Shown: positions 17,318 through 26,001 of the stretch, piece after piece
Layout: every line of letters starts with the position of its first letter
Numbering within the stretch: position 1 is the stretch's first letter
Origin: Cellulomonas marina
GTDB taxonomy: Bacteria > Actinomycetota > Actinomycetes > Actinomycetales > Cellulomonadaceae
Assembly (NCBI RefSeq): GCF_900111925.1
Contig: NZ_FOKA01000016.1
Location: 17,588 to 81,587 of the forward strand
Reading direction: 5' to 3'
Length of the DNA stretch: 64,000 nt
Notes under the pieces: model-generated
What the model was told of the DNA's origin: nothing
What the model saw: the letters and a program-made list of their open reading frames with translations, nothing else
Databases searched by the model: none
Position numbers and translations under genes: made by a program

Positions 17318-17641
17318 GCGCCCCACTCTCGCACGCGGGCAGGCAACAGCCCGTGGGCCGGCTCCCCTGACGGGGACCTGCCGTGGAGGACGAGACCACG
17401 GCACCCACGGGCTGCGGTGACTGCCGGGGATTCGCTGCGCCCGTCCGGAACGGTCCGGCGGGGCACGGCGGATCGGGACAATCCGTCCGAGTGCTCGGGC
17501 GACTAGCGGGCAGCCACCTCACGCGTCCTATGAGAATTCACCTCAGGACCACCTCCCTTCCGTGTGCCTCGACCGTACGTCCGTCGGGCGGGGACGCCAA
17601 GGGGTTTTCGCCCAGGGAGATCGCCGGTCCTCGGCGGGGGC
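17318..17641 (-). promoter_or_regulatory. Gap upstream of map paralogue 2 with nested inverted repeats
   Basis: This 324-base gap between the map start and the GDPD gene has no convincing ORF. It holds a nested palindrome: CAGCCCGTGGG (17347-17357) pairs with CCCACGGGCTG (17404-17414), and inside it CCGTGG (17381-17386) pairs with CCACGG (17396-17401). On the minus strand this could form a long hairpin in the map 5' leader, 30-97 bases before the start. Function is unknown; no riboswitch class is recognised. Confidence 0.45.
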
Positions 17642-18406
17642 TCAGGAGGACGACGACGCCCGCCCCTCCAGCCAGCCCCGCAGGCGGTCCGGCCGGTCGG
17701 TGATGACCGCGTCGACGCCGAGCGCGACGGCGGCCGCCCAGTCCTCGGGCTCGTCGAGCGTCCAGACCATGACGCGCCACCCCTCCGCCTGCAGACGCCC
17801 GACGAGGTCCGGCCGCGCGGCCAGCGCCAGCGCGCCGGGGTTGCACGCCACGACGCCCAGCGCCCGGCACCGCTCGACGAGGTCGTCGGGCACCTCGGCC
17901 ACCAGCAGCGCGCGGGGCAGCCCGGGTGCCACCGCCGCGAGCGCCGCCACGGTCCCCTCGTCGAACCCCTGCACGAGCACCCGCCCGCCGAGCCCCGCCG
18001 CCAGGACCGGCTCCGTCACCGCGCGCACGGCGTCCTCGTCCCACGTGCCCTTGACCTCGAGCAGCAGGCCGATGCCCGGCCGGTCGGCCAGGAAGGCCAG
18101 CACCTCCGCCAGCGTCGGCACCCGCTGCCCGGCGTACGCCGGCGAGAACCACGCCCCCGCGTCGAGGGCGCGCACCTGCGCCAGGTCGAGGTCGGCCACC
18201 GCCCCGGTGCCGTCCGTCGTCGCGTCGACGTCGTCGTCGTGCAGCACGACGACCGCGCCGTCGCGCGTGCGCTGCACGTCGACCTCCACCAGGTCGGCGC
18301 CGGCGCGCCACGCCGCCTCCAGCGCGGCGAGCGTGTTCTGCGGGGCGACGGAGGAGCTGCCGCGGTGGGCGACGACGAGCGGCCGAGCCGGCCGGACCGG
18401 GTCCAT
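17642..18406 (-). CDS. Glycerophosphodiester phosphodiesterase
   Basis: Hydrolyses glycerophosphodiesters to glycerol-3-phosphate and an alcohol. It has 254 residues, ATG at 18404-18406. GDPD motifs: VVAHRGSSSVAPQNTLAA (catalytic HRG and the ENT-like site), ADLVEVDVQRTRDGAVVVLHDD (metal-binding Glu/Asp and catalytic His), LLLEVKGTW and the C-terminal MVWTLDEPEDWAAAVALGVD. There is no signal peptide, so it is probably cytosolic. It is transcribed away from the oxidoreductase at 18471 with a 64-base gap between starts. Confidence 0.93.
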   Translation of the reverse strand: MDPVRPARPLVVAHRGSSSVAPQNTLAALEAAWRAGADLVEVDVQRTRDGAVVVLHDDDVDATTDGTGAVADLDLAQVRALDAGAWFSPAYAGQRVPTLAEVLAFLADRPGIGLLLEVKGTWDEDAVRAVTEPVLAAGLGGRVLVQGFDEGTVAALAAVAPGLPRALLVAEVPDDLVERCRALGVVACNPGALALAARPDLVGRLQAEGWRVMVWTLDEPEDWAAAVALGVDAVITDRPDRLRGWLEGRASSSS

Positions 18407-18470
18407 GCCGGGACCGTAGCGGCGCGACCCTGCGGGAACACGACCCCTGTCGGGTGACGTTGGGGCCGCC

Positions 18471-19118
18471 ATGACCACGATCGGGTTCATCGGCGCAGGC
18501 CACATCGGTTCCTCCCTCGCGCGGCTCTCCGCGCAGCACGGGTACGACGTCGTGCTCTCCAACTCCCGCGGGCCGGAGACGCTCGCGGACCTCGTCGCAG
18601 ACATCGGCCCGCGCGCCCGGGCGGCGACGGCGCAGGACGCGGCGGCCGCCGGCGACCTCGTCGTCGTGACGATCCCGCTGAAGGCGATCGGGTCCGTGCC
18701 CGCCGAGCCGCTGGTGGGCAAGGTCGTCGTCGACACCAACAACTACTACCCGCAGCGCGACGGCCAGATCGCCGAGCTCGACGACGAGAGCACCACCACC
18801 GCGGAGCTGCTGCAGGCCCACCTGCCCGGCAGCCGCGTGGTCAAGGCCTTCAACCACATCATGGCCTCGCACCTGCTCGAGCACGCCCAGCCCGACGAGC
18901 CCGCGGGCCGCCGTGCACTGGTCGTCGCCGGGGACGACACCGATGCGGTCGGCCAGGTCGCCGCGCTGATCCACGAGCTCGGCTTCGACACCGTGACCCT
19001 CCAGCCGCTGTCGGAGGGCTGGCGCATCCAGCGCGACACGCCCGGCTACGGCGTCCGCCTGGACGTCGCGGGGTTGCAGGAGGCCCTCGGCGCCGCGCGC
19101 CGCTACCGCGACATGTGA
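18471..19118 (+). CDS. NADPH-dependent F420 reductase-like / NAD(P)-binding protein
   Basis: A protein of 215 residues with an N-terminal Rossmann motif TIGFIGAGHIGSSLARLS. The next strand is VVLSNSRGPETLADLV, where the Ser-Asn-Arg pattern suits NADP(H) 2'-phosphate binding. Later segments VVDTNNYYPQRDG and VKAFNHIMASHL match the Fno/F420-oxidoreductase family fold. The physiological substrate may be coenzyme F420 or another compound; many family members in actinobacteria have unknown roles. Its last 16 bases overlap convergently with the P1 peptidase gene. Confidence 0.8.
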   Translation: MTTIGFIGAGHIGSSLARLSAQHGYDVVLSNSRGPETLADLVADIGPRARAATAQDAAAAGDLVVVTIPLKAIGSVPAEPLVGKVVVDTNNYYPQRDGQIAELDDESTTTAELLQAHLPGSRVVKAFNHIMASHLLEHAQPDEPAGRRALVVAGDDTDAVGQVAALIHELGFDTVTLQPLSEGWRIQRDTPGYGVRLDVAGLQEALGAARRYRDM

Positions 19119-20167
19119 CCCGGGGTGGTCCCGCCGCCGGTCCCCCTCCCGGGGTCCACGGCGGGACCGCCCGGCCACACGGGCAGGTCGACGGCCGGCG
19201 TCCGGACGGGCGTGGCCGAGCGCACGGCGTCGCGGACGGCCGCCTCCAGCGCGTGCGCCGCGGCGGCGTGCAGGGCGACGAGGGCACCGACCCGCTCCGG
19301 GCGCGGTGCGGGCAGCGGGACGTCGCCGGTGGCGAGGGCGACGACGGTGTCGCCGTCGACGAGGGTGTGCACCGGGTTGAGGGCCCGTGCGAGGCCGGCG
19401 TGCGCGGCGGTCGCGGTCCGGGACGTCTCCGCCGGGTCGAGCGCCGCGTCCGTCACGACACAGGCGATGGTCGTGTTGAGGGGTGCGGCGGCGAGCGCGC
19501 CTCCTGCCTCCGCCGCGGCGGCCGGGACCGCGGTCCTCGCGCCGGCACCGTCGTCGCGCGGCGCCCCCGCCGCGTTGACGACGGCGATGGCGCCGACGAC
19601 GACGGGTCGCGGCCCCTGCGGCCCGTCCACCGTGACGCGGACGGACGCCGTGCCCACCCCGCCCTTGAACCGGCCGCCGGCGATCGCCGCGCCCGTGCCC
19701 GCGCCGACCGTGCCGCGCGCGACCGTCCCGTGCTCGGGCTGCGCGCCGGCGGCGACCGCGGCGGCGTAGCCCATGGCCTCGTCGGGGTGGGCCGTGAACC
19801 GCCCGCCGCGGCCGAGGTCGAACACGGCGGCGGCCGGGACGATGGGCACGACCTCGTCGGGCCGCGGGCCGACGGGGAACCCCCGCCCCTGCTCCGCGCA
19901 CCAGCGCTGCACGCCGTGGGCGGTGACGAGGCCGTAGGCGCTGCCGCCGGTGAGGACGACCGCGTCGACGGTGGCGACGAGCGTGCGGGGGTCGAGCGCG
20001 TCGGTCTCGTGCGTGCCGGGTCCGCCGCCGCGCACGTCGACCCCGCCGACCGTGCCCGGCGGGGGCAGCACCACGGTCACGCCGGTCAGCCACCCGTCGC
20101 CGACCCGCTGCACCTGGCCCACGCGCACCCCGGGGACGTCCGTGATGCTGCCGACCTCGTCGTCCAT
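19103..20167 (-). CDS. P1 family peptidase (DmpA/S58-like autoproteolytic aminopeptidase)
   Basis: N-terminal-nucleophile hydrolase that cleaves itself into two chains, 354 residues from ATG at 20165-20167 (a GTG three codons upstream is possible). It opens with the family-typical GSITDVPGVRVGQ. Also visible are VVLTGGSAYGL (Gly-Gly-Ser segment) and VGAGTGAAIAGGRFKGGVG. The probable autocleavage segment APLNTTIACVVTDA lies near residue 225. Family members act on D- or beta-amino-acid peptides. The loop APRDDGAGARTAVPAAAAEAG before the cleavage site is Ala-rich and variable in the family. Confidence 0.85.
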   Translation of the reverse strand: MDDEVGSITDVPGVRVGQVQRVGDGWLTGVTVVLPPPGTVGGVDVRGGGPGTHETDALDPRTLVATVDAVVLTGGSAYGLVTAHGVQRWCAEQGRGFPVGPRPDEVVPIVPAAAVFDLGRGGRFTAHPDEAMGYAAAVAAGAQPEHGTVARGTVGAGTGAAIAGGRFKGGVGTASVRVTVDGPQGPRPVVVGAIAVVNAAGAPRDDGAGARTAVPAAAAEAGGALAAAPLNTTIACVVTDAALDPAETSRTATAAHAGLARALNPVHTLVDGDTVVALATGDVPLPAPRPERVGALVALHAAAAHALEAAVRDAVRSATPVRTPAVDLPVWPGGPAVDPGRGTGGGTTPGHMSR

Positions 20168-20189
20168 GTCCGTCACCCTGTCATGACGA

Positions 20190-20228
20190 CGGAGGGGTGC
20201 GCCGCCCCCTGGTCGGCGCACCCCTCCG
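20190..20228 (-). terminator. Strong terminator hairpin downstream of the 520-residue esterase
   Basis: Perfect 15-base stem CGGAGGGGTGCGCCG / CGGCGCACCCCTCCG with a nine-base loop (20205-20213). It follows the stop of the esterase gene read on the minus strand. No T-run, as is usual in very GC-rich actinobacteria. Confidence 0.75.
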
Positions 20229-20241
20229 CGTGGACCCGCGC

Positions 20242-21804
20242 TCAGCGCTCCTGGCTGAGGTTCTCGATGAGCGTCTCGGCACGCCCCCGCAGCTCGGCGT
20301 CGGCCTCCTCGGACACCCGGCTGGACGGCCCGGGGGGCGAGTCGAGCCGGCCGAGGAACCGCTCGAGCTGCACGACGGCCGCGGTGGTCTTCCCGCGGTC
20401 CGCCATCCGCGTGGCGGCGGACAGGTGCTCGTCGAGCAGGAAGGACACCGGTCCGGCGACGGCCCGCTCGGCCTGCAGCGCGTCCAGCTCCGTCTGCGTC
20501 CGCTCGAGGTACGGGGCGACGAAGGCGTCCGGCTGCCACAGGTAGTCACGGGCGAAGATCGTGAAGAGCTGGTTCCACGCGTTGAAGTCGTGCGCCCCGC
20601 TCACCACGACGTTCTCGACGAGCGCGTTGTCGTACGACTCGACCACGGCCGCGTTGGGCAGGCCGAAGTCCCACGCGCCGCCGCCGAAGAGGATGTACGG
20701 CGTCGCCAGGTCCGGCGTGGTCGGGTCGAGCCGGGCCCCGCCGCTCCACGGCCCGTACCACCCGAAGAGTGTGGGATCGTGGTTGATGATGTTCTGGGTG
20801 GCGATGCTGCCCATCGAGAGCCCGGCGAAGGCGCGGTCGTCGGCGTCCGTCGAGACGTTGTAGGTGCTCTCGACGAACGGCAGGACGACGTCGCGCAGGT
20901 TCGGGTAGCCCTGGGCGGGGTCCCCGAGGTAGTTCGTCGCCGTGGTGATGACGACCGCGGGCTCCGTCAGCCCGTCCTGCAGCAGGTTGTCCATGATGAC
21001 CGGGACGCTGCCGATGTTGAGCCAGTCGGACTGGTCCTGGCCGCCGCCGTGCTGCATGTAGATGGTCTTGTAGGGCTGCCGCCGCTCCGGGTCGTAGCCG
21101 GGCGGCAGGTAGACGCCGACGGTGCGCTCGGCACCGGCCACCTGGATCGGGACGTAGCTCCACGTCCCCTTCGCCGAGCCGGGCCGGGGGTTCTCCACCG
21201 CCCGTGCGGCCAGCGGGGCGTAGTCCTGCTTCTCCGGGTCGTAGGGCACGTTGACCTTGTTGAACGCGCGGCGGGCGGTACCCGTGAGGCCGTCGGGCGC
21301 GTAGACCGGCGAGTTGGCGGGATCGGTCACCCAGAGGCTCGTGTCCCCGTCGACGTAGAACCAGTACTGGTTCGCGCCGGCGGCCAGGGGCACCTCCGTG
21401 ACCCACCAGCCGTCCTCCACCTCCGTCATCTCGACCTCGTACGCACCGCCGCCGCGCATGAGCCCGGGCCGGTAGTCGAAGGGCGAGTACACGGTCGGGT
21501 CCGCCGGGTCCTCCCAGCTGCGCAGGTTGATGTCGGCGACGAAGCGGACGCTCTCGGCGTCGGGCTCGTGCAGGACGAAGTGCCCGGTGTAGCCCGTCGG
21601 CGACCCCGGGTCGGCCACGACGGTCGGGCCGGGGGTGAGGTCGACGTGGTCGTCGGCCATCGCGGTCGCGGGAACGGCGCCGAGCGCGAGCGCGGCGCCG
21701 ACGCCGGTGACCAGGACCAGGCGGGCGGTCCGACGGCCGGACGCACGTCCGGTCGCGGGACCCGACCCGGCGACGGCCCGGCTGGGGTGCAGAGCTGACA
21801 TCAC
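20242..21804 (-). CDS. Secreted esterase of the esterase-D/feruloyl-esterase type (single active domain)
   Basis: Exported hydrolase, 520 residues. Residues 1-50 form a signal peptide: Arg-rich with RRTAR (possible Tat RR), hydrophobic LVLVTGVGAALALGAVP, then ATAMA before the mature start. Residues about 55-160 look like an E-set/CBM48-like beta domain. The esterase domain follows: VGVYLPPGYDPERRQPYKTI, IYMQHGGGQDQSDW, nucleophile motif AFAGLSMGSIA, and His in VVSGAHDFNAW. A helical tail of about 90 residues closes the protein. Substrate (feruloyl or acetyl esters of plant polysaccharide) is inferred. It neighbours a tandem relative upstream. Confidence 0.88.
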   Translation of the reverse strand: MMSALHPSRAVAGSGPATGRASGRRTARLVLVTGVGAALALGAVPATAMADDHVDLTPGPTVVADPGSPTGYTGHFVLHEPDAESVRFVADINLRSWEDPADPTVYSPFDYRPGLMRGGGAYEVEMTEVEDGWWVTEVPLAAGANQYWFYVDGDTSLWVTDPANSPVYAPDGLTGTARRAFNKVNVPYDPEKQDYAPLAARAVENPRPGSAKGTWSYVPIQVAGAERTVGVYLPPGYDPERRQPYKTIYMQHGGGQDQSDWLNIGSVPVIMDNLLQDGLTEPAVVITTATNYLGDPAQGYPNLRDVVLPFVESTYNVSTDADDRAFAGLSMGSIATQNIINHDPTLFGWYGPWSGGARLDPTTPDLATPYILFGGGAWDFGLPNAAVVESYDNALVENVVVSGAHDFNAWNQLFTIFARDYLWQPDAFVAPYLERTQTELDALQAERAVAGPVSFLLDEHLSAATRMADRGKTTAAVVQLERFLGRLDSPPGPSSRVSEEADAELRGRAETLIENLSQER

Positions 21805-21937
21805 TGTTCTCCCTCGAACGGTGGGCGAGCCGTCGCACGGCGGCTCGTCGTCGACGAGCGCTGGGGCACGTCGACGTCCTGCGGTCGTGCGGTGACGAGC
21901 GCGGTGGTGCGGTGGGCACCGAGGAGCGCCGTCGGGG

Positions 21938-21976
21938 CCGGTGCGGCCGGCAGGACGTGCCTGCCGGCCGCACCGG
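21938..21976 (-). terminator. Strong terminator hairpin downstream of the tandem esterase
   Basis: Perfect 17-base stem CCGGTGCGGCCGGCAGG / CCTGCCGGCCGCACCGG with loop ACGTG. It lies 18 bases past the stop of the 752-residue esterase on the minus strand and separates it from the next esterase gene. Confidence 0.8.
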
Positions 21977-21993
21977 GGCGGAGGTGAGGGGCG

Positions 21994-24252
21994 TCAGGCC
22001 CCGGCACCGTCCACGAACAGCCGCGGCAGGAGGTCGATGACCGACTTCTGCCAGACGTCCCAGCTGTGGGGGCCCGGGATGATCGGGGCGAACTCGTGCT
22101 CCACGCCCCGGGTGGTCATCGACGAGATGAGCTGCAGCGTCGCGCCGTAGGTGAAGTCCTGCACGTCGCCGCTGTACACGCGCAGCAGCTTCGTCCCCTC
22201 GTTGATGGCCGCGACGTCGGCGCCCGCCGGCACCGCGCCGAAGGCCGACATCGCTCCGATGTACGCGAAGTCGCCCGGGTGCGCCCAGAGCGTGCTCAGG
22301 GTGGCGCCGGAGCCCATCGACAGGCCGGCGAGGGCCTTCCGGTCGCCCTCGGTGCTGACGTTGTACTGCGCCTCGGCCGTCGGCACGATGCGCTCGGTGA
22401 CCTCGCGGGGGAAGTCCACGGCGTTCCCGTTGGCCATGACGACGACCATCGGGACGATCGTGCCGTCCTGCAGGTGGTTGTCGAGGATGCGGTCGATGTG
22501 GCCGACCTCGACCCAGTCCGTCCAGGTCTGCCCGCCGCCGTGCTGCAGGTAGAAGACCGGGTAGGCCTCGGCGCGGTCCGCGTCGTAGCCCGGGGGCGTC
22601 CACACGTACGCCTGCCGCTGCTGCTCACCGGCGGTGCTCGTGTAGGTCATGACGCTGACCTCGCCCTGCGCCGCCGCGGGGACCTCGGAGGTGTACCGGC
22701 CGCGCAGGGTGTCGCCCTCGACCGTGAACGTGCTCCACGTGGGCTCCGACGTCACCTTCGTCGGGTTGGTCGGGTCCTTGAGGTCCACGCCGTCGACGAC
22801 GAACTTGTCGTAGTACGAGCCGCCGGGCACGACGAGCGAGAGGCGCCACGAGCCGTCGGCCTGCTGCACCATCGGCGTGCGCGGCCAGCTCCCCGCCGGG
22901 CCGAAGTTGGCCCAGACGGTGACGTCGGTGGCGTCGGCGTACTGGGCGCCGAGCTCGAAGGTCACCACGCCGTTCTCGCCCACCACGGGCGTCGGCGTCG
23001 TGCCGGCCGCGGGCGGCGTGTACGGGACGAGCGGCAGGTGGCCCTCGCTCGGGCCGTCGTCGACCGCGTCACGGAAGGCACGCTGGGCGAAGTCGTGCAG
23101 GTTCTTCTGCCAGGTGTCCCAGGTCCCGCCGGTGGTCGGGTCGGAGCCGTCGGACTGGAACTCCACACCTGCGGTCGTGAGCGACGCCGCGAGAGCGACG
23201 GTGTCGTCGTAGGCGGGGTCGGTGACGTTGCCCGCGTACAGGCGCAGGACGTCCGTCGACTCGTTGATCTTGCGGACCTTGCTGTCCCGGATCGAGCCGT
23301 CGTAGCCGCCCGAGAAGACGCCGACGGCGGAGAAGTCCCGCGGGCTCTCGACGAGGCTCTCCACCGCCAGGGCGGCCCCGCGACCGATGCCCGCGATCGC
23401 CCGCTCCTCGCCGTCGGTGGCGACGTTGTACGCGCGCTCGGTGTCGCGGAAGAGGTCCTTCGTCACGCGGGAGACGCGGTCGGACATGCCCGCGTCACCC
23501 ATGACGACCACCATGGGCTCGGCGTCGCCGCCGAGCGTCAGGCTGTCCATGATCTGCTCGAGCCGGCCGAGCTCCGCCCACTCGCGCGGGCTCTGGCCCT
23601 CGTCCTGCAGCAGGTAGAGGACGGGGTAGGGCTCCGCGCGGTCCTCGTCGTAGCCCGGGGGCGTCCACACGACCGCCTCCCCCCCGCTGCGCGGCGCCTT
23701 GCCGTAGGAGAACGTCTCCAGCTCACCACCACCGGGCGCGTCCGCGAGCCACTCCGCCCCCGGCCCGGGGACGAAGAGCGTGGCCAGCGTCGGCTTCGAC
23801 GTGACCTCCTGCGCGAACGCCGGGTTGCGGAAGGCGACCGCGTCCTGGTCCGCGGCGGGGCGGGTCGCGTACTGGTAGTAGTACAGGCCCGGCTCGAGGG
23901 GTCCGAAGGTCGCGGTGAGGTTCGCCCCGCTGGCGCCCATGTTGTACGTGGTCCACGCCTTGCCGGGGCCGAAGTTGCCCTCGACCGCCGTCTGGCCGCC
24001 CGCGATGCCCGTCGCCGCAGACACCGCCGCGGAGGGCACCGTGAACCGGTAGACGTCCTGCACCGGGTTGTTCGGCACCTCCGCGACCCACGGGTCGGCG
24101 CCGATCGCGTCCGCCGCCGCGGGCTGCGCGACGAGCAGCGCCGCCGCCCCCATCGCCACGGCCGCCGTGGCCGCCACAGCCTGCCGGCCGCGGCGTCGCC
24201 GCAGCCCGGTCGTCCCCTGTCGAGATCCCATCGCCATCGATTCGCCTCTCAT
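21994..24252 (-). CDS. Secreted tandem esterase; first esterase domain lacks catalytic residues
   Basis: A 752-residue exported protein with two esterase-D-type domains. Signal peptide about residues 1-47: RRRRGRQ, a hydrophobic core and AQPAAADA. Domain 1 (about 50-370) has E-set-like then alpha/beta-hydrolase features (VVWTPPGYDEDRAEPYPVLYL), but the nucleophile elbow reads AGIGRGAAL and the His position reads GTWDTWQK. Domain 2 (about 395-752) repeats the pattern with AYVWTPPGYDADRAEAYP, an intact ALAGLSMGSGA and PGPHSWDVWQKS. Domain 1 is therefore probably a non-catalytic, perhaps binding, domain. A pair of palindromic operators lies upstream. Confidence 0.88.
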   Translation of the reverse strand: MRGESMAMGSRQGTTGLRRRRGRQAVAATAAVAMGAAALLVAQPAAADAIGADPWVAEVPNNPVQDVYRFTVPSAAVSAATGIAGGQTAVEGNFGPGKAWTTYNMGASGANLTATFGPLEPGLYYYQYATRPAADQDAVAFRNPAFAQEVTSKPTLATLFVPGPGAEWLADAPGGGELETFSYGKAPRSGGEAVVWTPPGYDEDRAEPYPVLYLLQDEGQSPREWAELGRLEQIMDSLTLGGDAEPMVVVMGDAGMSDRVSRVTKDLFRDTERAYNVATDGEERAIAGIGRGAALAVESLVESPRDFSAVGVFSGGYDGSIRDSKVRKINESTDVLRLYAGNVTDPAYDDTVALAASLTTAGVEFQSDGSDPTTGGTWDTWQKNLHDFAQRAFRDAVDDGPSEGHLPLVPYTPPAAGTTPTPVVGENGVVTFELGAQYADATDVTVWANFGPAGSWPRTPMVQQADGSWRLSLVVPGGSYYDKFVVDGVDLKDPTNPTKVTSEPTWSTFTVEGDTLRGRYTSEVPAAAQGEVSVMTYTSTAGEQQRQAYVWTPPGYDADRAEAYPVFYLQHGGGQTWTDWVEVGHIDRILDNHLQDGTIVPMVVVMANGNAVDFPREVTERIVPTAEAQYNVSTEGDRKALAGLSMGSGATLSTLWAHPGDFAYIGAMSAFGAVPAGADVAAINEGTKLLRVYSGDVQDFTYGATLQLISSMTTRGVEHEFAPIIPGPHSWDVWQKSVIDLLPRLFVDGAGA

Positions 24253-24321
24253 CGCCGTCCGCTCACGTCGGGGACCGGCACCGCGCCGTGCCTCCCGCGG
24301 CGGCGCGCCCGTGCACCGCCC

Positions 24322-24367
24322 TCACGACGTCGTAATGCTGCTGACGCGCACTTTTACGACGTCGTAA
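24322..24367. promoter_or_regulatory. Paired 14-base palindromic operators upstream of the tandem esterase
   Basis: TTACGACGTCGTAA is a perfect palindrome at 24354-24367. A second copy with one mismatch, TCACGACGTCGTAA, lies at 24322-24335. The centres are 32 bases apart, about three helical turns, so dimers would bind the same face. The sites lie 70-115 bases before the esterase start. This arrangement is typical of repressor-controlled catabolic genes; the regulator is not adjacent. Confidence 0.75.
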
Positions 24368-24446
24368 CCGCACAGCGATCGTCTGCCGTTCACACGTCCG
24401 TGTCAAGGGTCTGTCCGGCGGCCGCCGTGGGCCGTCCCCAGACGAG

Positions 24447-24511
24447 GAACGGCCGCCGCCCCGCGGGGGGACGACGGCCGTTCGGGCGCAGGGCCCTCGG
24501 AGCCCGAGGGC
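24447..24511 (-). terminator. Tandem hairpins downstream of the DUF3072 gene
   Basis: GAACGGCCG (24447-24455) pairs with CGGCCGTTC (24475-24483) around a GC-rich inner stem-loop. A second hairpin GCCCTCGG / CCGAGGGC (24493-24511) with a three-base loop sits immediately after the gene's stop. Together they form a likely terminator for the minus-strand gene. Confidence 0.65.
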
Positions 24512-24516
24512 GAGGG

Positions 24517-24726
24517 TCAGGACGCGCCGCGCCCCGTCGCCGACTGCAGCCGGTCGATCATCTCGGAGGCCTGCGCCTTCGTGATGTCGTCCGGCACCTC
24601 CTCGCCCGCCTCGCGCGCCAGCGTGTGCAGGTAGCTGCGCTGCGGGCCCGTCATGGGCTCGTCCCCCGTCGTCCAGTCCGACGGGTCCTTCTCGGCGGAC
24701 TGCGTCACGTCATCGGCATCGGCCAC
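24517..24726 (-). CDS. DUF3072 domain protein
   Basis: A 69-residue acidic protein starting MADADDVTQSAEKDPSDW. The core TGDEPMTGPQRSYLHTLARE followed by GEEVPDDITKAQASEMIDRL matches the short DUF3072 family, found mainly in actinobacteria and proteobacteria. The helical PQRSYLHTLA...KAQASEMI pattern resembles SAP-like/HeH helices, but its molecular role is unknown. It stands alone, with its own terminator hairpins. Confidence 0.8.
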   Translation of the reverse strand: MADADDVTQSAEKDPSDWTTGDEPMTGPQRSYLHTLAREAGEEVPDDITKAQASEMIDRLQSATGRGAS

Positions 24727-24883
24727 GGCCGGCTCCTCTCGTCGGGCGGCGTCGTCGTCCTGCCGCGTCCGCCGCCGACGCTAGCCCCGCCCCCCGACAC
24801 CCGCCCGGCGGGGCCGGCGCCGGCGCCGGCGCGGACAGGGCACCCACAGGAACACCGCGTGCGGCGTGCTCGTTGATCGGGCC

Positions 24884-25957
24884 ATGAGCGACCCCACCGC
24901 GCAGCAGCCCCGGACCGTCACCTTCGGCCTCGACACCTTCGGCGACGTCACGGTCGACGACGACGGCCGGCCGGTGCCGGCCCACCAGGTCGTCCGGCAC
25001 GTCGTCGAGGAGGGGGTCCTGGCCGACGAGGTCGGCGTGGACCACCTGAGCCTCGGCGAGCACCACCGCGACGACTACGCCGTCTCGGCCCCCGACGTGG
25101 TGCTCGCGGCCGTCGCGGCGCGGACCCGGCGGATCACGCTCGGCTCCGGCGTGACGGTCCTCAGCTCCGACGACCCGGTCCGCGTCTACCAGCGCTTCGC
25201 GACCATCGACGCGATCAGCGGCGGGCGCGCGGAGATCACCGTCGGCCGCGGCTCCTTCACGGAGTCCTTCCCGCTGTTCGGCTACGACCTGACCGACTAC
25301 GAGGTGCTGTTCGAGGAGAAGCTGGACCTGCTCGTCCGGCTGCGCGACGAGGGCCCGGTCACCTGGTCCGGCACGACCCGCGCGGGGCTGACGGACCAGC
25401 GCGTCTTCCCGACGACGGAGCGCGGGTGCCTGCCGGTGTGGGTGGGCGTGGGCGGGAGCCCCGAGTCCGTCGTGCGCACCGCCCGGCACGGGCTGCCCCT
25501 CATGCTCGCGATCATCGGCGGCGCGCCCGCGCGGTTCGCCCCCTACGTCGACCTGTTCCACCGGGCCACCGAGCAGCTCGGCACGGGGCGGCAGGCCGTG
25601 GGCGTTCACTCTCCCGGCTTCGTCGCCGACACCGACGACGAGGCGCGCGAGCTGCTGTTCCCGCACTTCAAGGCGAACCGCGACCGCATCGGCCGCGAGC
25701 GCGGCTGGCCCCCCATGGGCCGGGCGGAGTTCGACGCCGAGGCCGAGGGCGGGGCGCTGTTCGTCGGGAGCCCCGAGACCGTCGCCCGGCGCATCGCCGA
25801 CGCGGTGGCCGCCCTGGGCGTCGACCGGTTCGACCTCAAGTACTCCAGCGGGCCGATGCCGCACAGCCGGCTCATGCGCGCGGTGGAGCTCTACGGCACC
25901 CGGGTCGTGCCGCTGGCTCGCGAGATGCTCGCGGACCGTGGGGTCGCCGTCGGCTGA
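24884..25957 (+). CDS. LLM-class flavin-dependent oxidoreductase
   Basis: Luciferase-like monooxygenase fold (TIM barrel using FMN or F420), 357 residues from the ATG at 24884. Typical segments: VTFGLDTFGDV (first strand), DHLSLGEHHRDDYAVSAPDVVLAAVAA, RITLGSGVTVLSSDDPVRVYQRFATID, and AEITVGRGSFTESFPLFG. It ends in a family-typical FDLKYSSGPMPHSRLMRAVEL. It is close to TIGR03858/alkanal monooxygenase-like proteins of unknown substrate. It is followed 44 bases later by a GNAT gene on the same strand. Confidence 0.88.
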   Translation: MSDPTAQQPRTVTFGLDTFGDVTVDDDGRPVPAHQVVRHVVEEGVLADEVGVDHLSLGEHHRDDYAVSAPDVVLAAVAARTRRITLGSGVTVLSSDDPVRVYQRFATIDAISGGRAEITVGRGSFTESFPLFGYDLTDYEVLFEEKLDLLVRLRDEGPVTWSGTTRAGLTDQRVFPTTERGCLPVWVGVGGSPESVVRTARHGLPLMLAIIGGAPARFAPYVDLFHRATEQLGTGRQAVGVHSPGFVADTDDEARELLFPHFKANRDRIGRERGWPPMGRAEFDAEAEGGALFVGSPETVARRIADAVAALGVDRFDLKYSSGPMPHSRLMRAVELYGTRVVPLAREMLADRGVAVG

Positions 25958-26001
25958 GCGGCGGATCCGTCGCGGAGGCCGCGCGGGTACCGTCCCGGGG
26001 C

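Noticed and set aside
22066..24876. 936-codon plus-strand open frame
   Set aside because: Antisense to the tandem esterase; Arg/His/Val-rich without domains, whereas the minus-strand protein has a signal peptide and esterase motifs.
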